From Brevibacterium sanguinis (GTDB lineage: Bacteria; Actinomycetota; Actinomycetes; Actinomycetales; Brevibacteriaceae): DNA of 64,000 nucleotides. Positions 1-8,634 of the stretch are shown in pieces (within the stretch, counting starts at the first letter, position 1; every line of letters begins with the position of its first letter). The DNA lies in the NCBI RefSeq assembly GCF_003315415.1, contig NZ_QNSB01000013.1, positions 43,031 to 107,030 of the forward strand, given 5' to 3'. A program made the position numbers and the translations under genes. The notes under the pieces are model-generated. The model saw only the letters and a program-made list of their open reading frames with translations. It did no database searches and had not been told where the DNA came from.

Positions 1-1917
1 CCGGTGATCGGCCGCTCGCACGAGATCGAGCAGACCATCGAGATCCTCGCCCGCCGGACGAAGAACAACCCGGTGCTCATCGGCGAGGCGGGTGTCGGCA
101 AGACCGCGATCGTCGAGGGGCTGGCCCAGGCCATCCACTCCGGCGACGTTCCCGCGCAGATCGCCGGAAAGCGCGTCATCTCCCTCGACCTGCCCGGGAT
201 GCTCGCAGGCACCCGCTATCGCGGTGACTTCGAGGAGCGGCTGACGGGGACTCTCGACGAGATCGCCGCCGACGGGAACACGATCGTCTTCGTCGACGAG
301 CTCCACACGATGGTCGGCGCCGGTGGAGGCGGCGAGGCGAACTCCATGGACGCGGGCAACATCCTCAAGCCCCGGCTCGCTCGCGGCGAGCTGAGGCTCG
401 TCGGGGCGACCACGCTCAAGGAGTATCGGACGATCGAGAAGGACTCGGCCCTCGAGCGTCGGTTCCAGCCGGTGATGGTCGGAGAGCCCGGCGTCGAGGA
501 CGCTGTGCGCATCCTCGACGGGCTCAAGGACCGCTACGCCGAGCATCACCACGTGACCTACACGCCCGAGGCCATCGAGGCCGCGGTCACCCTCTCCCAC
601 CGCTACATCACCGACCGGTTCCTTCCCGACAAGGCGATCGACCTCATCGACCAGGCCGGCGCCCGGCTCTCGCTGCGGCGCGGGCCTGTCGTCGACACCG
701 CGGCGCTGCAAGCGAGGCTCGCCGAGCTGGAGGCGGAGAAGAACGCCGCCATCCAGGTCGAGAACTATGAGCGGGCCGGTCAGATCCGCGACGAGATCAC
801 CGAGGTCACCGAGCAGCTCGAGGCGGCGACGAAGTCCGATGTCGCGTCTGTGTCGTCCGGTTCCGCTGGTTCGGCCGGGGTCGTCGACGCCGAGCAGATC
901 GCCCAGGTCGTCTCGCGCGCCACCGGCATTCCCGCGACCCGGATGACCCAGGACCAGAAGGCCCGGCTGGCGAACCTGGAGGAGGAGCTGCACACGCGGG
1001 TCATCGGCCAGGACGACGCCGTGACCGCGGTCGGGAAGGCCATCCGCCGCAGTCAGACCGGCATGGGCGACCCGAACCGGCCGATCGGCAGCTTCCTGTT
1101 CCTCGGCCCCACGGGTGTCGGCAAGACGGAGCTGGCCAAGGCCCTGGCCGCCACGCTCTTCGACGACGAGTCGGCGATGATCCGGTTCGACATGAGCGAG
1201 TTCGGCGAGCGCCACACCGTCTCGCGGCTGGTCGGTGCGCCTCCCGGCTACGTCGGCTACGACGAGGCGGGTCAGCTCACCGAGCAGGTGCGCCGGCGTC
1301 CGTACTCGGTGATCCTCCTCGACGAGGTGGAGAAGGCCCATCCGGATGCCTTCAACCTGCTGCTCCAGGTCCTCGACGACGGTCGGCTCACCGATGGTCA
1401 GGGGCACACCGTGGACTTCCGCAACACGGTCGTCATCATGACGAGCAACCTGGGATCGGAGTTCATGTCCGGCAGCGCTCCGCTCGGGTTCGCCTCGGCG
1501 GATGCGACCGTGACCGACAAGGACCTGCGGGCCAAGGTCATGGGCCGGCTCAAGGAGGTCATGCGTCCGGAGTTCCTCAACCGGATCGACGACACCGTGA
1601 TGTTCTCCCGGCTCGACCGTGAGCAGCTGCGCGTCATCGTGGGCCTGCAGCTCGAACGCTCCCGTGAGCGCCTGGCGGCTCAGGGCATCCGGCTCGAGGT
1701 CTCGGATGCGGCTCTCGACTGGCTGGCCGAGGCCGGTCACGAACCGGAGTACGGCGCCCGCCCCCTGCGTCGGGTGATCCAGCGCGAGATCGACGACCGG
1801 GTGGCCGACCTCCTCGTCACCGAGGCGGTGGCCGAGGGCGGAACCGTCGCCGTGACCGTCGCCGAGAATCGGCTCAGCGTCACGGCCGAGGCGGGACGCG
1901 AATCGGTGGCCGCCTGA
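1..1917 (+). CDS. clpC: ClpC-type AAA+ unfoldase, 3' part only
   Basis: This is the C-terminal ~638 residues of a Hsp100/Clp ATPase; the 5' end lies before the window and the reading frame is open from base 1. Two AAA+ modules are visible. The first has Walker A GEAGVGKT (about base 85) and Walker B IVFVDELH. The second has Walker A GPTGVGKT (about base 1110), Walker B ILLDEVEKAH and the arginine-finger segment RPEFLNRIDD. Between them is a short linker with a UVR-like motif (YERAGQIRDEI), which fits ClpC and not ClpB, whose middle domain is a long coiled coil. An LGF tripeptide after the second sensor region could be the ClpP-docking loop. In the family it unfolds substrates for ClpP. The gene ends in a strong hairpin at 2028-2066. 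Confidence 0.9.
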   Translation, partial: PVIGRSHEIEQTIEILARRTKNNPVLIGEAGVGKTAIVEGLAQAIHSGDVPAQIAGKRVISLDLPGMLAGTRYRGDFEERLTGTLDEIAADGNTIVFVDELHTMVGAGGGGEANSMDAGNILKPRLARGELRLVGATTLKEYRTIEKDSALERRFQPVMVGEPGVEDAVRILDGLKDRYAEHHHVTYTPEAIEAAVTLSHRYITDRFLPDKAIDLIDQAGARLSLRRGPVVDTAALQARLAELEAEKNAAIQVENYERAGQIRDEITEVTEQLEAATKSDVASVSSGSAGSAGVVDAEQIAQVVSRATGIPATRMTQDQKARLANLEEELHTRVIGQDDAVTAVGKAIRRSQTGMGDPNRPIGSFLFLGPTGVGKTELAKALAATLFDDESAMIRFDMSEFGERHTVSRLVGAPPGYVGYDEAGQLTEQVRRRPYSVILLDEVEKAHPDAFNLLLQVLDDGRLTDGQGHTVDFRNTVVIMTSNLGSEFMSGSAPLGFASADATVTDKDLRAKVMGRLKEVMRPEFLNRIDDTVMFSRLDREQLRVIVGLQLERSRERLAAQGIRLEVSDAALDWLAEAGHEPEYGARPLRRVIQREIDDRVADLLVTEAVAEGGTVAVTVAENRLSVTAEAGRESVAA

Positions 1918-2027
1918 GCACGCCGACCACATGAGCGCTCAGACCGTTCGGGCACTCAGCCCTCATGAGCGCAGAGCCCGGATGAACACCCGTGCTGGGT
2001 GAGCGCGGAACCAGGGCGGATCACCGC

Positions 2028-2066
2028 AGAGCCCGGATCGGAGCGACAGCCTCCGATCCGGGCTCT
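2028..2066. terminator. Bidirectional terminator hairpin
   Basis: A perfect 16-bp inverted repeat (2028-2043 and 2051-2066) with a 7-nt loop lies between the convergent ClpC gene and the DUF2277 gene, so it can stop transcription from both sides. Confidence 0.8.
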
Positions 2067-2096
2067 CCCGTGCCATCGCTCGTGTCTGCCGTGGGC

Positions 2097-2369
2097 TCAC
2101 CCGTAGCGATCGGAGGCAAGCGCCTTCGCCCGTCTCTTCTCCGCCTCCTCCTCACGGTTCTTCGGCGGGGCGTTCGTCACGAGCGAGTCGAGCAGGTGCG
2201 CGGTGGCGTGGGCGACCTCCTCGACGGCACGGTCGAACGCCGCTTCATTGGCCTTGGACGGTTTCGTCGTGCCCGCAATCTTGCGCACGTACTGCAGCGC
2301 CGCCGCGTGAACTTCCTCGGTCGTGGCAGCCGGTGCGAAGTTATGCAGGGTCCTGATGTTTCTGCACAT
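2097..2369 (-). CDS. DUF2277 family small protein
   Basis: A 90-residue protein starting MCRNIRTLHNF and carrying KPSKANEAAFDRAVEEV, which I recognise as the DUF2277 family, a small conserved bacterial family of unknown function. The start at 2369 is fixed by the family's conserved MCRNIR N-terminus. It is about full length for the family. It sits downstream of, and on the same strand as, the dihydrofolate reductase-like gene, 57 bp away, and could be cotranscribed. No signal peptide or membrane segment is seen. Confidence 0.8.
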   Translation of the reverse strand: MCRNIRTLHNFAPAATTEEVHAAALQYVRKIAGTTKPSKANEAAFDRAVEEVAHATAHLLDSLVTNAPPKNREEEAEKRRAKALASDRYG

Positions 2370-2426
2370 GCTGCAACGGTACGCCGCAGAGCTGACACGG
2401 GCCAGGGGTCCGAGCGGACCTGCGCC

Positions 2427-2999
2427 TCACTCGGAGGATCGCCCCTTCGGCCGGTAGGTGCGGGCGAAGCTGCGGCGGTTCGCCTCGTCGATCTCCTTGA
2501 GCTCCCAGTCGACGCGCCGCCCACCCGGCACATCGAAGATCCTCGTCCCGTCGCCGAGGAAGACGGGGGCGACGAAGACCTGGAGCTCGTCGATGAGATC
2601 GTGGTCGAGCGCCTGGCGGGCGATGTCGGCGCTGATGATCTGGATGTCACGGTCGCCCGCGATCTCCTGGGCCCGGTCGATCGCCTCGACGACGGAGCAG
2701 TTGAGGGCGACGACGGTCGGGTCGTCGGCGAGCTCCTCCGGGCGGTGCGTGAGGACGAACTCCGTCCCCGACCACGCCCCGCCATAGGCCTCGGAGGTGA
2801 GGTCGTCGCGGATTTCGGCCTGCGCTTTCGCGGCGTCATAGCCGGCCCGCCCGCTGATGATGACGGCGACCTCCGACGCCAGGTCCTCCGTCGTGCCCTC
2901 GGCCATCGGCTCCGCGGCCGAGAGCCACGACATGTCATGGCCGGGTCCGGTGATGAATCCGTCGATCGAGCACGTGAATCCCCAGGCGACCTTGCCCAT
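2427..2999 (-). CDS. Dihydrofolate reductase / RibD C-terminal-domain family protein
   Basis: A 190-residue protein of the RibD C-terminal/DHFR-like fold. It begins MGKVAWGFTCSIDGFITGP and has the NADPH-site strand ISADIARQAL and the C-terminal FLGDGTRIF segment typical of actinobacterial YyaP/DHFR-like proteins. The start at 2999 is chosen because GAGGGGG sits just upstream; an in-frame start at 3065 would add an unconserved 22-residue tail. Members are probably NADPH-dependent reductases, but most have no proven substrate, and this is unlikely to be the main folate DHFR. It is divergent from the restriction island. Confidence 0.75.
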   Translation of the reverse strand: MGKVAWGFTCSIDGFITGPGHDMSWLSAAEPMAEGTTEDLASEVAVIISGRAGYDAAKAQAEIRDDLTSEAYGGAWSGTEFVLTHRPEELADDPTVVALNCSVVEAIDRAQEIAGDRDIQIISADIARQALDHDLIDELQVFVAPVFLGDGTRIFDVPGGRRVDWELKEIDEANRRSFARTYRPKGRSSE

Positions 3000-3124
3000 C
3001 GCTCCCCCTCGAACATGTGATTGCACGCTGAAACTGCTCAACTCAGTCAAGCACTGCCCCGTCATGGGTTCAAGAGTCCGCCCCCGGTCGTCTCGAGTCC
3101 GTGGCCTTGGATATGCTCGGGATC

Positions 3125-4585
3125 GTGATTACGGGAGATGTGAAAAACAAGGTTGACCAGATCTGGAACGCGTTCTGGTCGGGAGGGATTTCCAACCCGC
3201 TCGAGGTGATCGAGCAGATCACCTATCTACTGTTCATCCGGCGGCTCGACGAGATCGAGACCCGGAAGGAACAAGAGGCCGAATTCACCGGCGAGTCCGT
3301 CGAGAACCCGACTTTCGGACCCGGCCAGCAGGACTTCCGGTGGAATCGTCTGAAGAATCTTGACGCCGAGGTGGCCTACGAGGTGGTCTCCGGGGGCGTC
3401 TTCCCATTCCTGCGCAACCTGGGAGGCGATGGCTCGACGTACGGCGACCACATGCGCGATGCGCGGTTCACGATCCCGAGTCCGCACTTGCTCTCGAAGG
3501 TCATCGACCTGCTCAGCGACATCCCGATGGATAATCGCGACACGAACGGGGACCTCTACGAGTACCTGCTGTCGAAGATCGCGAGCTCCGGGACGAACGG
3601 GCAGTTCCGCACTCCTCGTCACATCATCGAGACCATGGTGGCGATGACCGCGCCGCGACCTGACGACGAGATCTGCGATCCGGCGTGCGGCACTGCCGGC
3701 TTCCTCGTCGCAGCGCAGGATCACCTGCGCTCCACCCATCCTGAGGTGTTCACCAACAAGGAGCAGAGGCACTTCTTCCACAACAGTATGTTCCATGGCT
3801 ACGACTTCGATTCGACGATGCTGCGCATCGGATCGATGAACATGCTGCTCCATGGAGTCGAGCAGCCGGACATCCGCTACCGCGACTCCCTTTCCGAGGG
3901 TGCGAGTGGCGAGGCGGAGAGGTTCAGCCTCATCCTTGCCAATCCCCCGTTCGCCGGGTCCCTTGACTACGAAGCGACGTCGAAGGACCTGCAGCGCGTG
4001 GTCAAGACGAAGAAGACCGAGCTGCTGTTCTTGGCGCTGTTTCTCAAACTCCTGCGCACTGGCGGTCGCGCAGCCGTCATCGTCCCCGATGGTGTGCTCT
4101 TCGGGTCGACGAAGGCGCACAAGGAGCTGCGTCGCATCCTCGTCGAGGATCAGAAGCTCGAAGCCGTCGTCAAACTGCCCAGCGGTGTGTTCAAGCCCTA
4201 TGCAGGGGTGTCGACGGCAATCCTGTTCTTCACGAAGACGATGTCCGGCGGCACTGACGAGGTGTGGTTCTACGACGTCCAGGCCGACGGGTTCAGCCTC
4301 GATGACAAGCGGGCGCCCATCGAGGCGAACGATCTTCCGGATGTCATCGAGCGGTGGGCCGAACGCGACGGTGCCGAACGCGAACGAGCCCGGACCGAGA
4401 AGTCGTTCACGGTCCCCAAGGCGGAAATCGCCGAGCATGGCTACGACCTCTCGATCAATCGCTACAAGGAAATCGAGTACGAGGAGGTTGAACATCGAGC
4501 ACCGCTCGACATCATCGCCGACATCGAGAAGCTCGATGCTGAAATCGCTGCGGACCTGGCCGAGCTGAAGGCGATGCTGTCATGA
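3125..4585 (+). CDS. hsdM: Type I restriction-modification DNA methyltransferase subunit HsdM
   Basis: A 486-residue N6-adenine methyltransferase. It has the HsdM N-terminal helical domain (ITGDVKNKVDQIWNAFW to about residue 130), SAM-binding motif I DPACGTAGFL near residue 184, and catalytic motif IV NPPF at about 273-276. With HsdS it forms the modification complex and with HsdR the restriction complex. I chose the GTG at 3125 because family members start at MITGDVK; in-frame GTG 3101 and ATG 3113 are alternatives. A TATGCT box at 3112-3117, 7 bases before this GTG, would give a leaderless mRNA. The stop overlaps the hsdS start by 4 bases (ATGA). Confidence 0.92.
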   Translation: MITGDVKNKVDQIWNAFWSGGISNPLEVIEQITYLLFIRRLDEIETRKEQEAEFTGESVENPTFGPGQQDFRWNRLKNLDAEVAYEVVSGGVFPFLRNLGGDGSTYGDHMRDARFTIPSPHLLSKVIDLLSDIPMDNRDTNGDLYEYLLSKIASSGTNGQFRTPRHIIETMVAMTAPRPDDEICDPACGTAGFLVAAQDHLRSTHPEVFTNKEQRHFFHNSMFHGYDFDSTMLRIGSMNMLLHGVEQPDIRYRDSLSEGASGEAERFSLILANPPFAGSLDYEATSKDLQRVVKTKKTELLFLALFLKLLRTGGRAAVIVPDGVLFGSTKAHKELRRILVEDQKLEAVVKLPSGVFKPYAGVSTAILFFTKTMSGGTDEVWFYDVQADGFSLDDKRAPIEANDLPDVIERWAERDGAERERARTEKSFTVPKAEIAEHGYDLSINRYKEIEYEEVEHRAPLDIIADIEKLDAEIAADLAELKAMLS

Positions 4586-5703
4586 AAATGGTTCCGTTGG
4601 GTGAGGTTGCATCGATCGATACTGCGCTCATCAAGCCCACCGAGATTTCAGGCGACACCTATTATTTAGGCCTTGAACATATAGAGAAAAGCAGCCGACG
4701 GATAACACCCTCAACATCCGGAAAAGCTGGCATCACTAGCACCAAACATAAGTTCAACCGAAACCAGATCCTCTATGGAAAACTTCGACCCAATCTAGCT
4801 AAAATCGCCACACCAGACTTTGACGGAGTATGCAGCACAGACATACTGCCCATCACGCCAAGTGGTCTCGTTGACCGCGCGTACCTTTACTACTTCCTAT
4901 CGTGGTCACCGACGGTGTCGAAAGTAGCTTCCAAGGCCACTGGTGCGAATCTTCCGCGCATCAAGCCAAGCGCACTAGCGGAAGTGCGGATCCCTCTCCC
5001 TCCTGTCGACGAGCAACGCCGAATCGCCGAAATCCTCGACAAGGCAGACGCCATCCGCCAGAAGCGCCGCCAAACAATTGCTCACCTTACTTCACTCCAC
5101 CAGTCAATTTTTCACGACATGTTCGCGGGGTTCAATGAATACGAACAGCTTGGAAACCTATTTTCGGTCAGCTCCGGTTCGACCCCAGACAGAAGAGATC
5201 CAAGCTTTTTTGGAGGCTCAATCCCTTGGGTAAAGACCGGAGAAGTGGATGGACGGATTCTCGACACAGAGGAAAAAGTCACGCAAAGCGGTCGGGAATC
5301 CGCGGGATTAAAGTTGCACCCTGCCGGATCGCTAATCATAGCAATGTACGGTCAGGGGAAGACTCGTGGGCGAGCAGCCATTCTCGGAATACCGGCTACC
5401 ACCAATCAGGCTTGCGCTGTACTTCCTCCCAGCAGTGAGATAAACTCTCAGTTCGTTCTCACTCAACTCCGGATAGGATACGAGCGCCTTCGATCATCAG
5501 CGCGCGGCGGAAATCAAGCGAATCTGAATTTGAATTTAATTAGATCGTTCACCATCAAGATCGCTCCACTCAATCTGCAGGATGAGTTTGAAACTCGATC
5601 CTCACTCGTTGAAGGTCAAATCGATATGGCAAGAGCAGCTTATCTGCAGAGCGACCACCTGTTCGCATCCCTCCAGTCCCGAGCCTTCCGGGGTGAACTG
5701 TGA
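4582..5703 (+). CDS. hsdS: Type I restriction specificity subunit HsdS
   Basis: A 373-residue protein with two target-recognition domains (about residues 1-140 and 180-325). They are separated by the central conserved helix (PPVDEQRRIAEILDKADAIR), with a weaker helix at the C-terminus (SLQSRAFRGEL). HsdS reads a bipartite DNA site, and each half is set by one recognition domain. Base composition is visibly more AT-rich than in hsdM or hsdR, as expected for recognition domains that move by recombination. It overlaps hsdM by 4 bases and the following mrr gene by 4 bases (GTGA), so the three are one translation-coupled unit. Confidence 0.9.
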   Translation: MKMVPLGEVASIDTALIKPTEISGDTYYLGLEHIEKSSRRITPSTSGKAGITSTKHKFNRNQILYGKLRPNLAKIATPDFDGVCSTDILPITPSGLVDRAYLYYFLSWSPTVSKVASKATGANLPRIKPSALAEVRIPLPPVDEQRRIAEILDKADAIRQKRRQTIAHLTSLHQSIFHDMFAGFNEYEQLGNLFSVSSGSTPDRRDPSFFGGSIPWVKTGEVDGRILDTEEKVTQSGRESAGLKLHPAGSLIIAMYGQGKTRGRAAILGIPATTNQACAVLPPSSEINSQFVLTQLRIGYERLRSSARGGNQANLNLNLIRSFTIKIAPLNLQDEFETRSSLVEGQIDMARAAYLQSDHLFASLQSRAFRGEL

Positions 5704-6638
5704 CAACCCAAATGCCGGCGTGGACAGGGTTCCTGACGCCTATACTCCAGGTGCTCGAGGAGGGACGCACCTATAGCCGAAGCGAAATCTTCTCGCTCGT
5801 CGCCGATCACACTGGTCTCACTGCGGACCAAATGGCAGAGCGGATCAGCTCAGGCGGCGAGACGTACAAAAACCGCATCGGCTGGGCGATCTCCTACCTC
5901 AGCCGAATCAATGCCCTTGACCGCCCGACGCGGGGAAACTATTCGATCACGGATGGAGGGCAGAAACTCAAACGCATTATTCCGACCATCCATACCGAGG
6001 TCGAAGTGAATAACCTCATCAAGTCCGGAAAGGCGCACGGACTTGTCCCCTACACGCCGACAGTTGCCCCAGTCGAGCAGAGTGCCGAAGTTGAATCAGC
6101 GGCGGACCACACAGAGGTCACGCTCGATCCGATCGAGCAGATTCAGAACGGCGTGGACAGGATCCACAATGCCGTCGCCGAAGAGATTCTGCAACGGTTG
6201 CACCAGAACGAACCTGCGTTCTTCGAGCAAACAGTAGTCGACCTCGTCGTCGCTATGGGTTATGCCGGAGCAGACGGAGCGGCAGCTCGCACACAACTGA
6301 GCAACGATGGCGGAATCGACGGAGTAGTCGACCAGGACGTGCTGGGTCTCAACCGCGTCTACATCCAAGCCAAACGTAATGCCCTCGATTCCACCGTCGG
6401 CCGCCCTGATATCCAGGCCTTTGTCGGTGCGCTCCACGGCGTCCAAGCAGACCGCGGCGTGTTCATCACCACGGCCAAGTACAGCCCGGCCGCACGCCAA
6501 TACGCCGAGTCAGTGAATACTCGCGTCATCCTCATCGATGGAACTCGTCTGGCCAGCTTGATGATCAGGTACGGCGTCGGCGTCCAAGTCAGCCGCACTG
6601 TCGAGATCGTCAAGATCGACGAGGACTACTTCGAGTAG
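5700..6638 (+). CDS. mrr: Mrr-type restriction endonuclease
   Basis: A 312-residue Mrr-like protein. The N-terminal ~100 residues form the Mrr_N winged helix (WTGFLTPILQVL to YSITDGGQKL). After a linker, the C-terminal PD-(D/E)XK nuclease has GGIDG (Asp near 208) and the catalytic Q-A-K at about 223-225. Mrr enzymes are type IV-like nucleases that often cut modified DNA. The start is a GTG overlapping the hsdS stop. An in-frame ATG at 5712 is possible, but the visible G-rich tract fits the GTG better. Placement directly behind hsdS suggests cotranscription with the type I genes; whether it senses foreign methylation or works with HsdMS is open. Confidence 0.85.
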   Translation: MTTQMPAWTGFLTPILQVLEEGRTYSRSEIFSLVADHTGLTADQMAERISSGGETYKNRIGWAISYLSRINALDRPTRGNYSITDGGQKLKRIIPTIHTEVEVNNLIKSGKAHGLVPYTPTVAPVEQSAEVESAADHTEVTLDPIEQIQNGVDRIHNAVAEEILQRLHQNEPAFFEQTVVDLVVAMGYAGADGAAARTQLSNDGGIDGVVDQDVLGLNRVYIQAKRNALDSTVGRPDIQAFVGALHGVQADRGVFITTAKYSPAARQYAESVNTRVILIDGTRLASLMIRYGVGVQVSRTVEIVKIDEDYFE

Positions 6639-6654
6639 CTGCGCCCTCGATAAA

Positions 6655-6708
6655 TGTTCAAAAATTGACCGTGTTCAAGTATCCTGAACGCATGGCAAAC
6701 GTTGAACA
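6655..6708 (+). promoter_or_regulatory. Repeated TGTTCAA motifs over the toxin-antitoxin promoter
   Basis: TGTTCAA occurs at 6655-6661 and 6672-6678 (17 bases apart), and its reverse complement TTGAACA at 6702-6708. A further inverted pair GTTCA/TGAAC is at 6673-6677 and 6685-6689. The cluster surrounds a possible -10 box TATCCT (6680-6685) that would start a leaderless mRNA at ATG 6692. AbiEi antitoxins are known to repress their own operon through inverted repeats, so an autoregulatory operator is the likely reading. Confidence 0.5.
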
Positions 6709-7717
6709 CGCGAACAACGCGGTGCGCGCAGTCATCAATCAGGCACTGTCCCGCCTCGCCGACCTCAACGTGCGGGCCGAGTGGACAGACGGTGACAACA
6801 TCTACGGGCACGCCGTATCTGGAACCCTCACCGTCGACACAGGAGACTCACGCTTCGATTTTCCTGCGATCACGAGCCCGAAGATCTCCCCTGCCGACCT
6901 CTCTCTGCTCCCTCACGATCCGCAAACCATCCTCCTCACTGACCGGGTGACTCCCGCCCGTGCGCAAGAACTCCACCAACGCGGCTGGGGCGGGTACGCC
7001 GACTCAGCAGGAAATGCTTCCCTGCGAAGCGATGGCCTCGTCATCGAGATGACGGGCAAACGCGGTCCCGAGGCGAACAGACCTGCAAGTTCTGCCGCTC
7101 CCTTCACCAAGACCGGTCTTCCGGTGACTTTCACTCTTCTCGTCGCACACGACTTCTACGGTCACACGCCCTCCCAACGTTCTTTGGCAATGAGCTCAGG
7201 AGCTTCGGTCGGAACAGTCAACCGTGTCATTCGCGCGCTGCGGGAACGGGTCCCGCCGATACTGGATGAAGAGGGCAATGAGTTTCTGCGGCTCTCCGCG
7301 CTGGAAGATGAGTGGATTTCCGCCTATTCGGCGATGCAACCCAGTGCGTGGCCCGAGGAACGATTCACCAGCGATGTCTGGAAGAATCCCTCGGACGTGC
7401 TCGATGCAGTGCTCCCACCAGGAGCCCTGCTTGGATCCGAGATCGCAGCCGCCCGTCTCGGCGCCCCGATCCGACCCGCCTCGGCGCTCATTCACTTCGA
7501 CGGCGACGCCCACCAGTGGAAGGCGCTTACCCGTCAGGGCCGCCTCCGACGGGCGGAAGACGGTTGGATCCGGATTCGACCGGCATTGTGGAAGACACTG
7601 CCGGTGCCACCGAAGAACGGAACCGCACCCAAGCTGCTCATACGAGCAGATCTCCTGCTCGAGAACGACCCCCGGCTTGACGAGATCCGAACCCAGTACT
7701 TCGGCGCTGACCGATGA
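6692..7717 (+). CDS. AbiEi-like antitoxin of a type IV toxin-antitoxin pair
   Basis: A 341-residue protein resembling the long form of the AbiEi antitoxin family. A central segment reads RGWGGYADSAGNASL, followed by a winged-helix/HTH stretch (FTLLVAHDF to SGASVGTVNRVIRAL, about residues 145-185). In this family the N-terminal half contributes DNA binding and the protein neutralises a nucleotidyltransferase toxin. ATG 6692 is chosen because a -10-like box lies 7 bases upstream and no Shine-Dalgarno is present, which suggests leaderless expression; a TTG at 6665 is less likely. It overlaps the next gene by 4 bases (ATGA), as usual for antitoxin-toxin operons. The assignment rests on motif memory plus the neighbour. 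Confidence 0.65.
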   Translation: MANVEHANNAVRAVINQALSRLADLNVRAEWTDGDNIYGHAVSGTLTVDTGDSRFDFPAITSPKISPADLSLLPHDPQTILLTDRVTPARAQELHQRGWGGYADSAGNASLRSDGLVIEMTGKRGPEANRPASSAAPFTKTGLPVTFTLLVAHDFYGHTPSQRSLAMSSGASVGTVNRVIRALRERVPPILDEEGNEFLRLSALEDEWISAYSAMQPSAWPEERFTSDVWKNPSDVLDAVLPPGALLGSEIAAARLGAPIRPASALIHFDGDAHQWKALTRQGRLRRAEDGWIRIRPALWKTLPVPPKNGTAPKLLIRADLLLENDPRLDEIRTQYFGADR

Positions 7718-8415
7718 TCGATTTGACCGGCCGGACAGACATCGCCGTCCCTGAGGAGGTGCTCGCCGAGCTGGTGACTGCCTGCAGCTCGCTCGACCTC
7801 GATCTTCTTGTCGTCGGTGCGGCGGCCCGCGACCTCGTCATCCATGCTCTCCAGGAAAGTGACCCCGTCCGGGCAACCAAGGATGTCGACATCGCCGTCG
7901 CCGTTCGCGACTATGAGCAATTCACAGCGCTCGCACACCGCCTCGATCGCACTCGTCGAAAGGGCCGCCCACTGCACAAATTCACGGTGCTCGGTGTTGA
8001 GGTCGATGTCGTTCCATTCGGTGGAATCGAGAGAGACCGCGGAGTCCTGTTCGCAGACGACCATCTCCTCGATGTGACCGGCATTCAAGAGGCATATGCG
8101 ACGTCCGTGACCGTGAGGATGCCTCAAGGAACTGAGATCCGCGCTGCAGCCGCCCCTGCTCAGACAGCACTGAAGATTCTCGCCTGGAGGGATCGCCATC
8201 AGGCTAACCCCAAGGACGGGCTGGACCTCGGGGTTATCCTCGAAGCCCTTTCCGAAGATCCATTCGACGATGAGGTGTGGGAAGACGATGAGGCACTCGA
8301 CGCGACAGGTGCCGATATCGTTGCAGCCGCAAGCTACCACTACGCACGAATCGCTGCCGAGGCGTTCACACCCGCCGATGGCCAGGCGGTCCTCAACAGC
8401 GACAGCTTCTGGTGA
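7714..8415 (+). CDS. AbiEii/AbiGii-like nucleotidyltransferase toxin
   Basis: A 233-residue nucleotidyltransferase-fold protein. It shows the GAAARD motif near residues 35-40, the catalytic D-x-D at about Asp57/Asp59 (ATKDVDIAV), a third acidic strand (VEVDVVPFGG) and the downstream ALKILAWRDR helix typical of AbiEii/AbiGii-family toxins. Family members transfer nucleotides, for example to tRNA ends, and stop growth during phage infection when the antitoxin fails. Translation is coupled to the AbiEi-like gene. The 219 bases after it (8416-8634) contain no gene I can support and probably hold the hsdR promoter. Confidence 0.75.
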   Translation: MIDLTGRTDIAVPEEVLAELVTACSSLDLDLLVVGAAARDLVIHALQESDPVRATKDVDIAVAVRDYEQFTALAHRLDRTRRKGRPLHKFTVLGVEVDVVPFGGIERDRGVLFADDHLLDVTGIQEAYATSVTVRMPQGTEIRAAAAPAQTALKILAWRDRHQANPKDGLDLGVILEALSEDPFDDEVWEDDEALDATGADIVAAASYHYARIAAEAFTPADGQAVLNSDSFW

Positions 8416-8634
8416 GCCATATGCGCAGTGCTTACGCCTCCGAAATGATCGATTCCTATGCCGATGGATTCGCGGCCGGACTGTCGCATTCGAACGCCAG
8501 AACCGATTCCGCTCCCCCGTGAACTGCTCGACCAGAGGTTCCCGCCAGCCACTCGCCCATGTCAGCCCCACCTGGCAAGATGGTCCTCGACACTACAGAC
8601 AGCATGACCGGTCCGCCGCCGCAAGGAAGTGACG

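Noticed and set aside
1992..3020. Long plus-strand frame opposite the DUF2277 and DHFR-like genes
   Set aside because: Arg/Asp-rich content and no family resemblance; the minus-strand genes have conserved sequence and ribosome sites.
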